A stretch of DNA of 64,000 nucleotides from JACCYI01 sp963828075. GTDB taxonomy: Bacteria; Actinomycetota; Thermoleophilia; Solirubrobacterales; Solirubrobacteraceae. A model generated the notes under the pieces. The model searched no databases. It was not told where the DNA came from and saw nothing but the letters and a program-made list of their open reading frames with translations. The stretch lies in assembly GCA_963828075.1 (NCBI GenBank), contig CAWHDH010000021.1:1922001-1986000 (forward strand), written 5' to 3'. Shown piece by piece: positions 16,480 through 24,926 of the stretch. Position numbers and translations under genes: made by a program. Numbering within the stretch: position 1 is the first letter of the stretch; every line of letters begins with the position of its first letter.

Positions 16480-17576
16480 GCGAGGGCACCGACGCCTACG
16501 CCGCCGCGGGCGTCGACACGGGCAAGGCCGACGCCGGCGTCGCCGCGCTCGTCGGCGTGCTCGCCGGCATCGAGACGGGCGCCCCGTCGCGGTCCGTGCT
16601 GCCGAGCGGCCATTACGCGGCCGTGCTGCGCGTGGCGCCGAACCTCGGGATCGCGGTCGGGACGGACTCCGCCGGCTCGAAGGTGATCGTCGCCGAGCAG
16701 ACCGGCCGCTTCGACACGATCGGCATCGACTGCATCGCGATGAACGTCAACGATGTCGTCTGCGTCGGCGCCGAGCCGATCGCGGTGCTCGACTACCTCG
16801 CGGTCGAGGAGTCCGACCCCGAGATGCTCCGCCAGATCGCCGTCGGCCTGCGCGCCGGCGCGATGGACGCCGGGGTCGAGATCCCCGGCGGCGAGCTCGC
16901 GGTGCTCCCGGAGGTGGTGCGCGGGCATCCGTCCCCGAGCGGCTTCGACATCGTCGGCACCTGCTTCGGAACCGTGGCGTTGGACGCGCTGGTGACCGGC
17001 AGCGAGCGCCGCCCGGGCGACGCGGTGATCGGGCTCCCGTCGAGCGGCATCCACTCCAACGGCTACACGCTCGCCCGCCGCGCGCTGCTCGAGGACGCCG
17101 GCCTCGGCCTCGACGAGCGCCCGGGCGAGCTCGGCGGCGCCAGCGTCGCCGACGCGCTGCTCGAGCCGACCGTCATCTACGTCCGGGCCGTGCTCGACCT
17201 CCTGCGGTCGAACATCTGCGTCCACGGCCTCGCGCATATCACCGGCGGCGGGGTGCTGAACCTGCTGCGGTTGCACGACCCTGAAGGCGAGTCGCTCGGC
17301 TACGAGCTCGACGCGCCGCTGCCGGTGCCGCCGGTCTTCGAGCTGATCGCCGCGGCGGCGCGGGTCCCGGCCGCCGAGATGTGGGAGGTCTTCAACATGG
17401 GCTGCGGCTTCGCGTGCGTCGTGCCGGCCGAGCACGAGGTGGAGGCGATCCAGCTGCTCGATGCCCGGCATCCGGGCGCCGCGCGCATCGGCACGATCAC
17501 GGCGGGCGGCAGTCGGGTCGAGCTGCCCGGCCTCGGACTTTCCGGCGACCGTTCGGGCGGGTTGGCGGCAGCGTGA
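16476..17576 (+). CDS. purM: Phosphoribosylformylglycinamidine cyclo-ligase (AIR synthase)
   Basis: The 366-residue protein matches PurM along its length. It has YAAAGVDTGKAD at the N-terminus, GTDSAGSKV in place of DGVGTK, GIDCIAMNVNDVVCVGAEPIAVLDYLA, GGELAVLPEV, GLPSSGIHSNGYTLAR, HITGGGVLNLLRL and MWEVFNMGCGFACVV. It makes aminoimidazole ribotide from FGAM with ATP in purine synthesis. The GTDSAGSK and GGEL variants depart from the commonest consensus, so a PurM-like paralogue cannot be excluded. Its start overlaps the hexapeptide gene and its stop overlaps the epimerase gene, an unusual setting for a purine gene. Confidence 0.82.
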   Translation: MSEGTDAYAAAGVDTGKADAGVAALVGVLAGIETGAPSRSVLPSGHYAAVLRVAPNLGIAVGTDSAGSKVIVAEQTGRFDTIGIDCIAMNVNDVVCVGAEPIAVLDYLAVEESDPEMLRQIAVGLRAGAMDAGVEIPGGELAVLPEVVRGHPSPSGFDIVGTCFGTVALDALVTGSERRPGDAVIGLPSSGIHSNGYTLARRALLEDAGLGLDERPGELGGASVADALLEPTVIYVRAVLDLLRSNICVHGLAHITGGGVLNLLRLHDPEGESLGYELDAPLPVPPVFELIAAAARVPAAEMWEVFNMGCGFACVVPAEHEVEAIQLLDARHPGAARIGTITAGGSRVELPGLGLSGDRSGGLAAA

Positions 17577-18493
17577 ATCGCGCTGTCGTCACGGGCGGGG
17601 CCGGGTTCATCGGCTCCCATGTCGTCGACGCGCTCGTCGCCGACGGCGTCGAGGTGCGGATCATCGACGACCTGTCCTCCGGGCGCCGCGAGAACGTGCC
17701 GCCGGAGGCGGCGCTCGTCGAGCTCGACATCCGCGACGCGGCGCGAGTGGCCGCCGAGCTCGAGGCGTTCCGCCCTGACGCCGTCTTCCACCTCGCGGCG
17801 CAGATCGACGTCCGGCATTCCGTCGAGGATCCGGCGAACGACGCGCGTGTGAACGTCGAGGCGACCGCCGCGCTGCTCGAGGCGGCGCGCCGCGCCGGGG
17901 TCGGGCGGGTCGTGTTCAGCTCGACGGGGGGCGCGCTGTATGGCGACGCCGAGACGATTCCGACCGCCGAGGGCGCGCCCATCGCGCCGATGGCCCCGTA
18001 CGGTCAGGGCAAGTTCTCGGCCGAGGGCTACTGCCACCTCTACGCCCGGCTGCACGGGCTCTCGACGGTCTGCCTGCGCTACGGCAACGTCTACGGCCCG
18101 CGCCAGGATCCGCACGGCGAGGCCGGCGTCATCGCGATCTTCTGCGGCAAGGCCCACGAGGGCGGGAGACCGACGATCTTCGGCGACGGCCGCCAGACGC
18201 GCGACTACGTCTACGCCGGCGACGTCGCGGCCGCCAACCTCGCGGCGGCGCGGACGGACGTCGGCGGCTCGGTCAACATCGGGACCGGCATCGAGACCTC
18301 GCTGCTCGAGATCCTCGACGTGCTCCGCGAGCTCGCCCCGGGCTTCGACGCCGAGCCGGAGTTCGCGCCGCCGCGACTCGGGGAACTGGACCGCAGCTGC
18401 CTCGACATCGGCCTGGCCGAGCGGGTGCTCGGGTGGCGGCCGACGACGTCGCTGCGCGACGGGTTGGCCGCCGCACTCGGTGCGCTGGGCTAG
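17573..18493 (+). CDS. NAD-dependent sugar-nucleotide epimerase (extended SDR, GalE-like)
   Basis: A 306-residue extended SDR. It has the Rossmann motif TGGAGFIGSHVVDAL at 7-21, the NAD-binding LAAQIDVRHS, an active-site Ser/Thr in FSSTGGALYG (115-124) and YGQGK (Y143, K147). RYGNVYGPRQDP and DYVYAGDVAAAN are typical of GalE/WbpP-type UDP-hexose 4-epimerases. It probably interconverts UDP-sugars for the surface polymers. The GTG start overlaps the purM stop (GTGA). It ends the dedA-uppP-purM transcription unit. Confidence 0.85.
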   Translation: MNRAVVTGGAGFIGSHVVDALVADGVEVRIIDDLSSGRRENVPPEAALVELDIRDAARVAAELEAFRPDAVFHLAAQIDVRHSVEDPANDARVNVEATAALLEAARRAGVGRVVFSSTGGALYGDAETIPTAEGAPIAPMAPYGQGKFSAEGYCHLYARLHGLSTVCLRYGNVYGPRQDPHGEAGVIAIFCGKAHEGGRPTIFGDGRQTRDYVYAGDVAAANLAAARTDVGGSVNIGTGIETSLLEILDVLRELAPGFDAEPEFAPPRLGELDRSCLDIGLAERVLGWRPTTSLRDGLAAALGALG

Positions 18494-18823
18494 TTCCTGG
18501 CACTGACCGTGCGCCTTGTTGGCGCCAATCGGGTGGAACGGCGCTCTGAGGGGAACGTGAGTTGGCCGCGTAGCGCTCAAACCGGCACAACCCGAGCCTC
18601 GAGCTGTCCCCCGGCGCGACCCTCGGATCCGACACGTCCTGCGTGTTCAACCCGAGCCACGCGCGTAGAAACCCCTCGCCCCTAGGGTTGAACACACCGC
18701 TCGGGCCGCCAACGACGCTTTCCGACGCTCGCCCTCCAGGACACCGCAAGCCGCGAATCGGGTCCCCGGACCCGCCACCCGCGACCGACCTCACCCTCCG
18801 TCGATGCGGGGTACGAGCTGCGC
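18494..18823. repeat. 330-nt intergenic region with a long inverted repeat
   Basis: No convincing gene is seen here. The clearest structure is a perfect 11-bp inverted repeat, GTGTTCAACCC (18643-18653) and GGGTTGAACAC (18685-18695), separated by 31 nt. CAACCCGAGC words around 18592-18656 resemble the 27.9-kb element. The 3' part contains TCGATGCGGGGTA (about 18799), similar to the start region of the DUF559-type relic at 48.8 kb. It separates convergent transcription units and may act as a terminator or be a decayed repeat. Confidence 0.5.
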
Positions 18824-19033
18824 TTACTCGTCCGGCGGCTCCTCGGCCTCCGGCGGAATGTCGCCCTCCGCGGCCGCCGGATCGCCGCCCGCGCCGGGCA
18901 CGGAGTCGTCGGCCTTCTTGCTCTCCCAGTCCTCCTTGGCCTCGCCGATCTGGCCGCCGAGGCGGTCGGACTCCTCCTGCATCTCGGCGAGCTCGCGCTC
19001 GGCTTCGTCTGCCTTCTCCTGGTGCTCGGTCAT
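18824..19033 (-). CDS. Small acidic coiled-coil protein (hypothetical)
   Basis: A 69-residue, strongly charged protein. The first half is a heptad-like helix (EKADEAERELAEMQEESDRL); the second half is Pro/Glu/Gly-rich and disordered, ending EEPPDE. There is no signal or membrane segment. I do not recognise a function; proteins of this style are annotated as hypothetical in actinobacteria. It lies downstream of and in the same direction as pseB and another small gene. Confidence 0.6.
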   Translation of the reverse strand: MTEHQEKADEAERELAEMQEESDRLGGQIGEAKEDWESKKADDSVPGAGGDPAAAEGDIPPEAEEPPDE

Positions 19034-19063
19034 GGAGCCGGGAGTACCCCGCGCCCCGAGCGG

Positions 19064-19255
19064 TCACTCGGCCCGGCGCTCGGACTCCGCGCGTTCCTCG
19101 AGCTTCTCGCGCAGGTACGCGGCCCTGTCGGCCCGGCGGGCGTGCTGGTCGGCCTCGTCAGGCACGACGGCCTCGTGCTCGGCGGTGCGCTCGTCGCGCT
19201 CGCGGGCGGCCTGCGCGATCCGCAACTCCTCCGTCTTCGGATCCGAGTCCGGCAC
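19064..19255 (-). CDS. Small charged helical protein (hypothetical)
   Basis: A 63-residue protein dominated by Glu, Arg and Ala with DP-K-TEELRIAQAARERDERTAEH and AAYLREKLEERAESERRAE, predicted to be almost all helix. It begins at a GTG only 6 nt after the pseB stop, so it is probably co-transcribed. The function is unknown. Confidence 0.55.
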   Translation of the reverse strand: MPDSDPKTEELRIAQAARERDERTAEHEAVVPDEADQHARRADRAAYLREKLEERAESERRAE

Positions 19256-19261
19256 CGGTGG

Positions 19262-20287
19262 CTACGCCTCCCAGCCGGGATTCGCGTTGCGCCGGTCCAC
19301 CGCCCGGCGGCTCGGCGGCAGCGCGTCCGCCATGGCGAGGACCTGCTCGTCGGAGAGCCACTGGTCGTTGGAGTCCGACGCGTAGCGGAAGCCGTCGGGC
19401 AGCGGGACGCCGCGCTCGGGCGGGTGGGCTCCCCACTCGGCGAGGTGGGGCATGATCACGTAGCGGTCGCCCAGGTCGTAGGAGTTGCGCGCCTCGTCCT
19501 CGGTGAGCATGACCTCGTGCAGCTTCTCGCCCGGGCGGATGCCGACGATCCGGCGCTCGGCGTCGGGGGCCACCGCGTTGGCCACGTCGACGATCCGCAT
19601 GCTCGGGATCTTGGGGACGAAGGTCTCCCCGCCCTGGACGAGCTCCATGCAGCTGAGCACGAAGTCCACCGCCTCGGGAAGGGTGATCCAGAAACGCGTC
19701 ATCCGCTCGTCGGTGATCGTGACCACCCCGGTCGCCGCCTGCTGCTTGAAGATCGGGATGACGCTGCCGCGGCTGCCGACCACGTTGCCGTAGCGCACCG
19801 AGGCGAACCGCGCCGACGTCCCCGACGCGTAGTTGTTGGCCTGGGCGACGATCTTCTCGGCGCAGAGCTTCGTCGCGCCGTAGAGGTTGACCGGGTTGAC
19901 CGCCTTGTCCGTGCTGAGGGCGATGGTCAGCGGGACGTTGTTGTCGATCGCCGCGGAGATGACGTTCTGAGCGCCCATGACATTGGTCTGGACCGCCTCG
20001 AACGGGTTGTACTCGCACGCCGGCACCTGCTTGAGCGCCGCCGCGTGGACGATCACGTCGACCCCGCGGGTGGCGAGGCGCAGGCGGTCGCGGTCGCGGA
20101 CGTCGCCCAGCAGGAGGCGCACGCGGTCGTCGTTGATGACCCGGACGAGCTCGGACTGCTTGAGCTCATCCCGGCTGAAGCACCGGATCGCCTCGACGTC
20201 GTAACGCTCCAGCACCACGCGCATGAACGCGGTCCCGAACGAACCGGTCGCGCCCGTCACCAGCAGGGTTTTCCCGTCGAGGTTCAC
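19262..20287 (-). CDS. pseB: UDP-GlcNAc 4,6-dehydratase (C5-inverting), pseudaminic acid pathway
   Basis: The 341-residue extended SDR matches PseB/FlaA1. It has VTGATGSFG (10-18), STDKAVNPVNLYGATK with the catalytic D127-K128 and Y136/K140, RYGNVVGSRGSVIP, and DERMTRFWITL. Unlike the WbpM-type enzyme at 10.6 kb it is soluble and keeps Tyr. PseB dehydrates UDP-GlcNAc with C5 inversion, the first step of CMP-pseudaminic acid synthesis. It starts at GTG 20287 without a clear Shine-Dalgarno, divergent by 84 nt from the cytidylyltransferase gene that begins the plus-strand part of the same pathway. A minus-strand TACACT -10-like box is at 20323-20328. Confidence 0.9.
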   Translation of the reverse strand: MNLDGKTLLVTGATGSFGTAFMRVVLERYDVEAIRCFSRDELKQSELVRVINDDRVRLLLGDVRDRDRLRLATRGVDVIVHAAALKQVPACEYNPFEAVQTNVMGAQNVISAAIDNNVPLTIALSTDKAVNPVNLYGATKLCAEKIVAQANNYASGTSARFASVRYGNVVGSRGSVIPIFKQQAATGVVTITDERMTRFWITLPEAVDFVLSCMELVQGGETFVPKIPSMRIVDVANAVAPDAERRIVGIRPGEKLHEVMLTEDEARNSYDLGDRYVIMPHLAEWGAHPPERGVPLPDGFRYASDSNDQWLSDEQVLAMADALPPSRRAVDRRNANPGWEA

Positions 20288-20371
20288 TACGATGGCACCG
20301 GTGCAGGCAGCAACGTCGCGGGAGTGTATTCCCAGGCTCGGCGGCCGGCGTCCCCCGCTCCGGCGGCGTCC

Positions 20372-21112
20372 ATGAGGCGCGTCGTCGTCGTGCAGGCGCG
20401 GATGACCTCGACGCGCCTGCCGGGCAAGGTCCTCGCCGATCTCGCCGGCCGGCCGATGCTCGAACGCCAGCTCGAGCGGCTCGCCCGCTGCGAGCGCGCC
20501 GACGAGATCGTCCTCGCCGTCACCGACAACGACGCCGACGCGCCGCTCGTCGAGCTCGCGCGCCGGCTGGGCCTGCGCTGGTTCCGCGGCAGCGAGCACG
20601 ACGTGCTGGCGCGCTACACCGGGGCGGCACGCGACGCGGACGCCGACCTCGTCGTCCGCGTCACCTCCGACTGCCCGCTCATCGACCCGGTCGAGACCGA
20701 CGCGGTGATCGCCGCGCTCGAGGAGCGGCGCGGCAGCTGCGACTACGCGTCCAACCGCCTCGAGCCGCACCTGCCGCGCGGCCTCGACACCGAGGCCCTG
20801 TGGCGCGACGCGCTCGAGCGCACCGACCGACTCGCGACGTCTGCCCCCGCCCGCGAGCACGTGACCTGGTTCTGCTACGCCGAGCGCCCGGACCTGTTCC
20901 TGCTGCACTCGGTGCGCCGGCCGGTGGACGCGCACGACCTGCGCTGGACCGTCGACACGCCGGAGGACCTGGCGATGGTGCGCCGCCTGTACGCGGAGCT
21001 CGGGCTGGCCGAGCGCCCGCTGGCGCTCGCCGACGTCATCGCGCACGTCCGCGCGCACCCGGCGATCGCGGCCATCAACGCCGAGATCCGCCAGAAGGAT
21101 CCCGTGGTGTGA
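20372..21112 (+). CDS. SpsF-like cytidylyltransferase (first copy)
   Basis: A 246-residue nucleotidyltransferase starting VVVVQARMTSTRLPGKVLADLAGRPMLE, with WFRGSEHDVLARYTGAA, RVTSDCPLIDP, and DLRWTVDTPEDLAMVRRLY near the end. This is the SpsF/CMP-KDO-synthetase-like family (PF02348), seen next to PseI/PseG in many flagellin-glycosylation loci, where it likely takes the role of PseF (CMP activation of the nonulosonic acid). Its stop overlaps the pseG GTG. A paralogue lies at 24192. Confidence 0.85.
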   Translation: MRRVVVVQARMTSTRLPGKVLADLAGRPMLERQLERLARCERADEIVLAVTDNDADAPLVELARRLGLRWFRGSEHDVLARYTGAARDADADLVVRVTSDCPLIDPVETDAVIAALEERRGSCDYASNRLEPHLPRGLDTEALWRDALERTDRLATSAPAREHVTWFCYAERPDLFLLHSVRRPVDAHDLRWTVDTPEDLAMVRRLYAELGLAERPLALADVIAHVRAHPAIAAINAEIRQKDPVV

Positions 21113-22173
21113 ACACCGACCCGGTCATCCTCGTCCGCACCGACGCGTCCGTCGCCATCGGGCTCGGCCATGCGATGCGCTGCCTCGCGCTCGCCCAGGC
21201 GCTCGCCGACGAGTGCGGCGGCCGTGCGATCTTCCTGATGGCCGACCCGCCCGCGGCGTTCGCCGCCCGCGCCGCCCGCGAGGCGGCCGAGATCGTCGCG
21301 CTGGCGGCCACGCCCGGCGGCGACGCGGACGCCGCCGAGACGCGCTCGCTTGCTCGCGCGCGGGATGCGGCGTGGATCGTCGTCGACGGCTACCACTTCG
21401 ACGGCGCCTACCAGCGCGCGCTCGTCGACGGGGGAGCCCGCGTCCTCGCGTTCGACGACCACGGGCACGCCGGCCACTATCACGCCCACCTGGTGCTCAA
21501 CCAGAACCTCGGCGCGACCGAGGCACCGTACGCCGACCGCGCCCCCCACACCCGGCTGCTGCTCGGGTCCACCCACGCCGTGCTGCGGCGCGAGTTCCGC
21601 GCCTGGGACCACCCGAGGCGCCCGGCCCCGGCGACCGCGCGCCGCCTTCTCGTGACGCTCGGCGGCAGCGACCCGGATGACCTGTCCTCGACGACGCTGA
21701 TCGCCCTCGCCACGCTCGAAGGCCCGCTCCAGATCACGACCCTCGTCGGCGGCGCGAACCCTCACCGCGCCGCGCTCGAGCGCGCGGCGGCCGCGAGCCC
21801 ACACCCCGTCGACCTCGTCACCGACGCCCTCGACGTCCCCGAGCGCATGGCCCGCGCCGACCTCGCGGTCGCCGCGGCGGGCGGCACGTCATGGGAGCTG
21901 GCCCGGGTCGGCACGCCGCAGGTCGCCATCGTCCTCGCCGACAACCAGCGCCCGGCCGGCCGGGCGCTCGCCGGGACGGGCCTGGCGGTCACCCTCGGCT
22001 GGCACGCCGATCTCAGGCACAGCGACATCGCCGACGCGGTCCGGGAGCTGATCGCCGACCGCGCGCGGCGCGAGGAGCTCTCCCGGCGCGGGCGCGAGGC
22101 GGTCGACGGGCGCGGCGCGCTCCGGGTGCTGGCGGCCATGGACCTGGCGGCGATCGGAGCCGTTGTCGCGTGA
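21109..22173 (+). CDS. pseG: UDP-2,4-diacetamido-2,4,6-trideoxy-beta-L-altropyranose hydrolase
   Basis: The 354-residue protein has the PseG/SpsG fold. RTDASVAIGLGHAMRCLALAQ puts the catalytic His at residue 21. Next come FDDHGHAGHYHAHLVLNQN, LVTLGGSDPDD, and the nucleotide-sugar loop AAAGGTSWELARVGTPQVAI. PseG hydrolyses UDP from the L-altrose intermediate just before condensation with PEP by PseI. It is coupled by GTGA overlaps to the genes on both sides. Confidence 0.88.
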   Translation: MNTDPVILVRTDASVAIGLGHAMRCLALAQALADECGGRAIFLMADPPAAFAARAAREAAEIVALAATPGGDADAAETRSLARARDAAWIVVDGYHFDGAYQRALVDGGARVLAFDDHGHAGHYHAHLVLNQNLGATEAPYADRAPHTRLLLGSTHAVLRREFRAWDHPRRPAPATARRLLVTLGGSDPDDLSSTTLIALATLEGPLQITTLVGGANPHRAALERAAAASPHPVDLVTDALDVPERMARADLAVAAAGGTSWELARVGTPQVAIVLADNQRPAGRALAGTGLAVTLGWHADLRHSDIADAVRELIADRARREELSRRGREAVDGRGALRVLAAMDLAAIGAVVA

Positions 22174-23129
22174 CCCGCGCGGTGGTCACCGGCGCCAGCG
22201 GCCTGCTGGGCGGCGCCGTCGCGCGCGACCTCGCCGGCCACGGCGTGGACGTGGAGGGGTGGTCGCACGTCGTCGCCGCCGCACCCGACGGCCTGTGCTT
22301 CCGGCGGCTCGAGCTGACCGCTCCCGGCGTCGTCCAGGCGGCGCTCGCCGAAGCGCGGCCGGAGCTCGTCGTGCACTGCGCGGCGCTCACCGACGTCGAC
22401 CGCTGCGAGGCCGTGCCCGACGCGGCGCGCGCTCTGAACACAGAGGTCCCCGGCTGGCTCGCCGCCGCCGCCGCCGGGCTCGGCGCGCGCTTCGTCCACA
22501 TCTCCACCGACGCGGTCTACGACGGCGAGCCGCCTGGCGAGCGCTCCGAGGACGAGGCGCCGGGGCCGGTGAACGTCTACGCGCAGACGAAGCTCGACGG
22601 CGAGGCGGCGGTGCTCGGCGCCCACCCGGAGGCGCTCGTCCTGCGCACCACGATGCACGGCTGGACCGCAGTCGGCCGGCGGTCGTTCTCCGAGGCGATC
22701 CTCCGCGGGCTGCTGACCGGGCAGCGGCTCACGCTGTTCGCGGACGTCCGCTTCTCGCCGCTCGTGGTGACCGACCTCGCCTCCGTCATCCGCCGCCTCG
22801 CCGAGCGCGGCGCGACCGGGGTCGTGAATGCGGGCGCGGCCGACGCGGTGGCCAAGGACGCGTTCGGGCGCCTCGTCGCCCGCGTGTTCGGCCTGCCCGA
22901 CACCGCGATCGAGCCGATCGCCCTCGCCGAGGCCGGCCTGCGGGCGCCCCGGCCCCGCAATCTCGCGCTCGCCGTCGACCGGCTGACCGAGTTGCTCGGC
23001 GAGCCGCCGCCGACCGTCGAGGCCGGGCTGCGGCGGCTGCGCGCCGACGCCGAGAGCGGCGCCGCCGCCCGCTTGAAGGGCCGGCCGCCGGGCGCGCTGC
23101 GCACCCTGGTCGAGGATCCGGCGGAATGA
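22170..23129 (+). CDS. RmlD-like NAD(P)-dependent sugar reductase
   Basis: A 319-residue SDR of the RmlD_sub_bind family. It has VTGASGLLGGAVARDL at the N-terminus, VHCAALTDVDRCE, HISTDAVYDGE, YAQTKLDGE (catalytic Tyr/Lys) and VLRTTMHGW. RmlD itself reduces dTDP-4-keto-rhamnose, but the position between pseG and pseI suggests a step on the nonulosonic-acid precursor or a side-chain sugar. No rmlABC is present here. The GTG start and TGA stop overlap the neighbouring genes by 4 nt. Confidence 0.8.
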   Translation: MTRAVVTGASGLLGGAVARDLAGHGVDVEGWSHVVAAAPDGLCFRRLELTAPGVVQAALAEARPELVVHCAALTDVDRCEAVPDAARALNTEVPGWLAAAAAGLGARFVHISTDAVYDGEPPGERSEDEAPGPVNVYAQTKLDGEAAVLGAHPEALVLRTTMHGWTAVGRRSFSEAILRGLLTGQRLTLFADVRFSPLVVTDLASVIRRLAERGATGVVNAGAADAVAKDAFGRLVARVFGLPDTAIEPIALAEAGLRAPRPRNLALAVDRLTELLGEPPPTVEAGLRRLRADAESGAAARLKGRPPGALRTLVEDPAE

Positions 23130-24195
23130 CCCACGTCACCATCGCCGGCCGGCGCGTCGGCCCTGGCGAGCCGCCCTACTTCATCGCCGACGTCGGCGCC
23201 AACCACGACGGCGACCTCGAGCCGCGCGCTGCGCCTGATCGAGCTGGCGAAGGAGGCGGGCGCCGACGCCGCCAAGTTCCAGAACTTCATCGCCCCCAGG
23301 ATCGTCTCGCAGCGCGGCTTCGACGAGCTCGGCGGCCAGATCGCCCACCAGTCGGCGTGGGGCAAGCCGGTGTTCGAGGTCTACGAGGACGCGAGCCTGC
23401 CCGCCGGACTGGACCCCGGTGCTCGCCCAGCGCTGCCGCGAGGTCGGGCTCGACTACTTCACGAGCCCGTACGACGTCGACACCGTCGACGCCGTCGAGC
23501 CCCACGTGCCCGCGTTCAAGATCGGCTCGGGGGACATCACGTGGCTCGAGATCGTCCGGCACATCGCGGCGAAGGGCAAGCCGGTGCTGATCGCCGCCGG
23601 CGCGTCGGACGAGGTCGACGTGGACCGCGCGATGACGGCGCTGCGCGAGCACACCGACCAGATCGTCCTGATGCAGTGCAACACGAACTACACGGGGGAC
23701 GCGGAGAACCTCCGCTACGCGAACCTCAACGTCCTGCCCCGCTGGGCGGAGCGCCACCCCGACGCCGTGCTCGGGCTCTCCGACCACACGCGCGGGCATC
23801 TCACCGTCTGCGCCGCGCTGGCGCTCGGCGCGCGTGTGTTCGAGAAGCACTTCACCGACGACAACGACCGCACCGGCCCCGACCACGCCTTCGCGATGAC
23901 CCCGGCCACCTGGCGCGAGATGGTCGACGCGGCGCTGGCCACTGACGCCGCGCTCGGCGACGGCGTCAAGCGCGTCGAGCCCAACGAGCGCGAGGCGGCG
24001 GTCGTGCAGCGGCGCGCCCTGCGCTTCACGCGCGACCTGCCCGCCGGCCACCGTCTCGGCCCCGAGGACGTCTTCCCGACGCGCCCGTGCCCGCCCGAGG
24101 GCATCCCGCCGCACCGGATCGACGAGGTGCTCGGCCGCGCCGTCGCGGCCGACGTCACCGCCGACGAGCTGCTGACGCCGGGGCATCTGGCATGA
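23126..24195 (+). pseudogene. pseI: Pseudaminic acid synthase (PseI/NeuB family) with two +1 frameshifts
   Basis: The frame starts at ATG 23126 (MTHVTIAGRRVGPGEPPYFI, then ADVGANHDGDLE) but is broken by an extra C at 23222-23223. Removing it restores RALRLIELAKEAGADAAKFQNF. A second extra C in the C-run 23414-23417 breaks it again before VLAQRCREVGLDYFTSPYD. With both removed, a full NeuB domain and a C-terminal SAF domain (RFTRDLPAGHRLGPEDVFP) follow to 24195. NeuB-family enzymes condense PEP with the 6-carbon sugar. Apart from the two insertions every motif is intact, so base-calling or assembly errors are as likely as recent inactivation. Both ends overlap neighbours as ATGA. Confidence 0.85.
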
Positions 24196-24923
24196 GGACG
24201 GTCTGCACGATCGAGGCCCGCATGACGTCGAGCCGGCTGCCGGGGAAGGTGCTCATGGAGGCCGAGGGCACGCCGCTGCTCGAGCTGATGGTCGAGCGCC
24301 TGCGCCGGTCTGCGTGCCTCGACGCGATCGTCGTGGCGACCACCGAGGGCCCCTCGTCGGACCCGATCGAGGCGCTGGCGACCAAGCTCAGGATCGGCTG
24401 CTTCCGCGGCAGCGAGGACGACGTGCTCGCCCGCGTGCTCGGCGCGGCGCAGGCCCACGACGCGGACCTGATCGTCGAGACCACGGGCGACTGCCCGCTG
24501 ATCGATCCGGGCGTGGTCGATGAGATCGTCGAGCGGTTCCTCGACGGCGGCGTCGACTACTGCTCGAACACGCTGGAGCGGACCTACCCGCGCGGGATGG
24601 ACGTGCAGGCGTTCCCGACCGCGGTGCTCGAGGAGGTCGCGCGCCTCACCGACGATCCCGCCGACCGCGAGCACGTCTCCCTCTACATCTACGAGCACCC
24701 GGAGCGCTACCGCCTGCGCAGCGTCCGCTCCGAGCGGCCGGAGACCGGCGACCTGCGCCTGACCGTCGACACGCCGGAGGACCTCGCCCTGGTCCGCGCG
24801 ATCTTCGCCGAGCTGTACCCGCGGGACCCGGCGTTCGGCCTCGACGACATCCTCGCGCTGCTCGACGCCCGGCCCGAGCTGCGCGACCTCAACCGCCACG
24901 TCGGGCAGAAGCCGGTGCGCTGA
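24192..24923 (+). CDS. SpsF-like cytidylyltransferase (second copy)
   Basis: A 243-residue paralogue of the protein at 20372. It has TIEARMTSSRLPGKVLMEAEGTPLLE, CFRGSEDDVLARVLGAA, ETTGDCPLIDPGVVDEI, YPRGMDVQAF and DLRLTVDTPEDLALVRAIF. It is clearly diverged from the first copy, so the two may activate different sugars or one may have changed function. It starts inside the pseI stop (ATGA overlap), the usual position for a CMP-sugar synthetase following the synthase. Confidence 0.85.
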   Translation: MRTVCTIEARMTSSRLPGKVLMEAEGTPLLELMVERLRRSACLDAIVVATTEGPSSDPIEALATKLRIGCFRGSEDDVLARVLGAAQAHDADLIVETTGDCPLIDPGVVDEIVERFLDGGVDYCSNTLERTYPRGMDVQAFPTAVLEEVARLTDDPADREHVSLYIYEHPERYRLRSVRSERPETGDLRLTVDTPEDLALVRAIFAELYPRDPAFGLDDILALLDARPELRDLNRHVGQKPVR

Positions 24924-24926
24924 CGC

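Noticed and set aside
16185..17471. Minus-strand frame with Pro-Ala-Thr repeats opposite the hexapeptide gene
   Set aside because: The repeat is just the mirror of the plus-strand hexads and runs antisense through purM; the plus-strand gene has start/stop overlaps with both neighbours.
16476..17576. Reading the purM gene as selD, hypE or thiL, which share the fold
   Set aside because: NVNDVVCVGAEPIAVLDYLA, the TGGGVLNLLRL region and FNMGCGFACVV are PurM motifs; no selenium-specific Cys/Sec motif is at the N-terminus.
23126..24195. Programmed frameshifting in pseI
   Set aside because: Two separate +1 shifts at plain C-runs, without a slippery heptamer or stimulatory structure, are better explained by errors or mutation.
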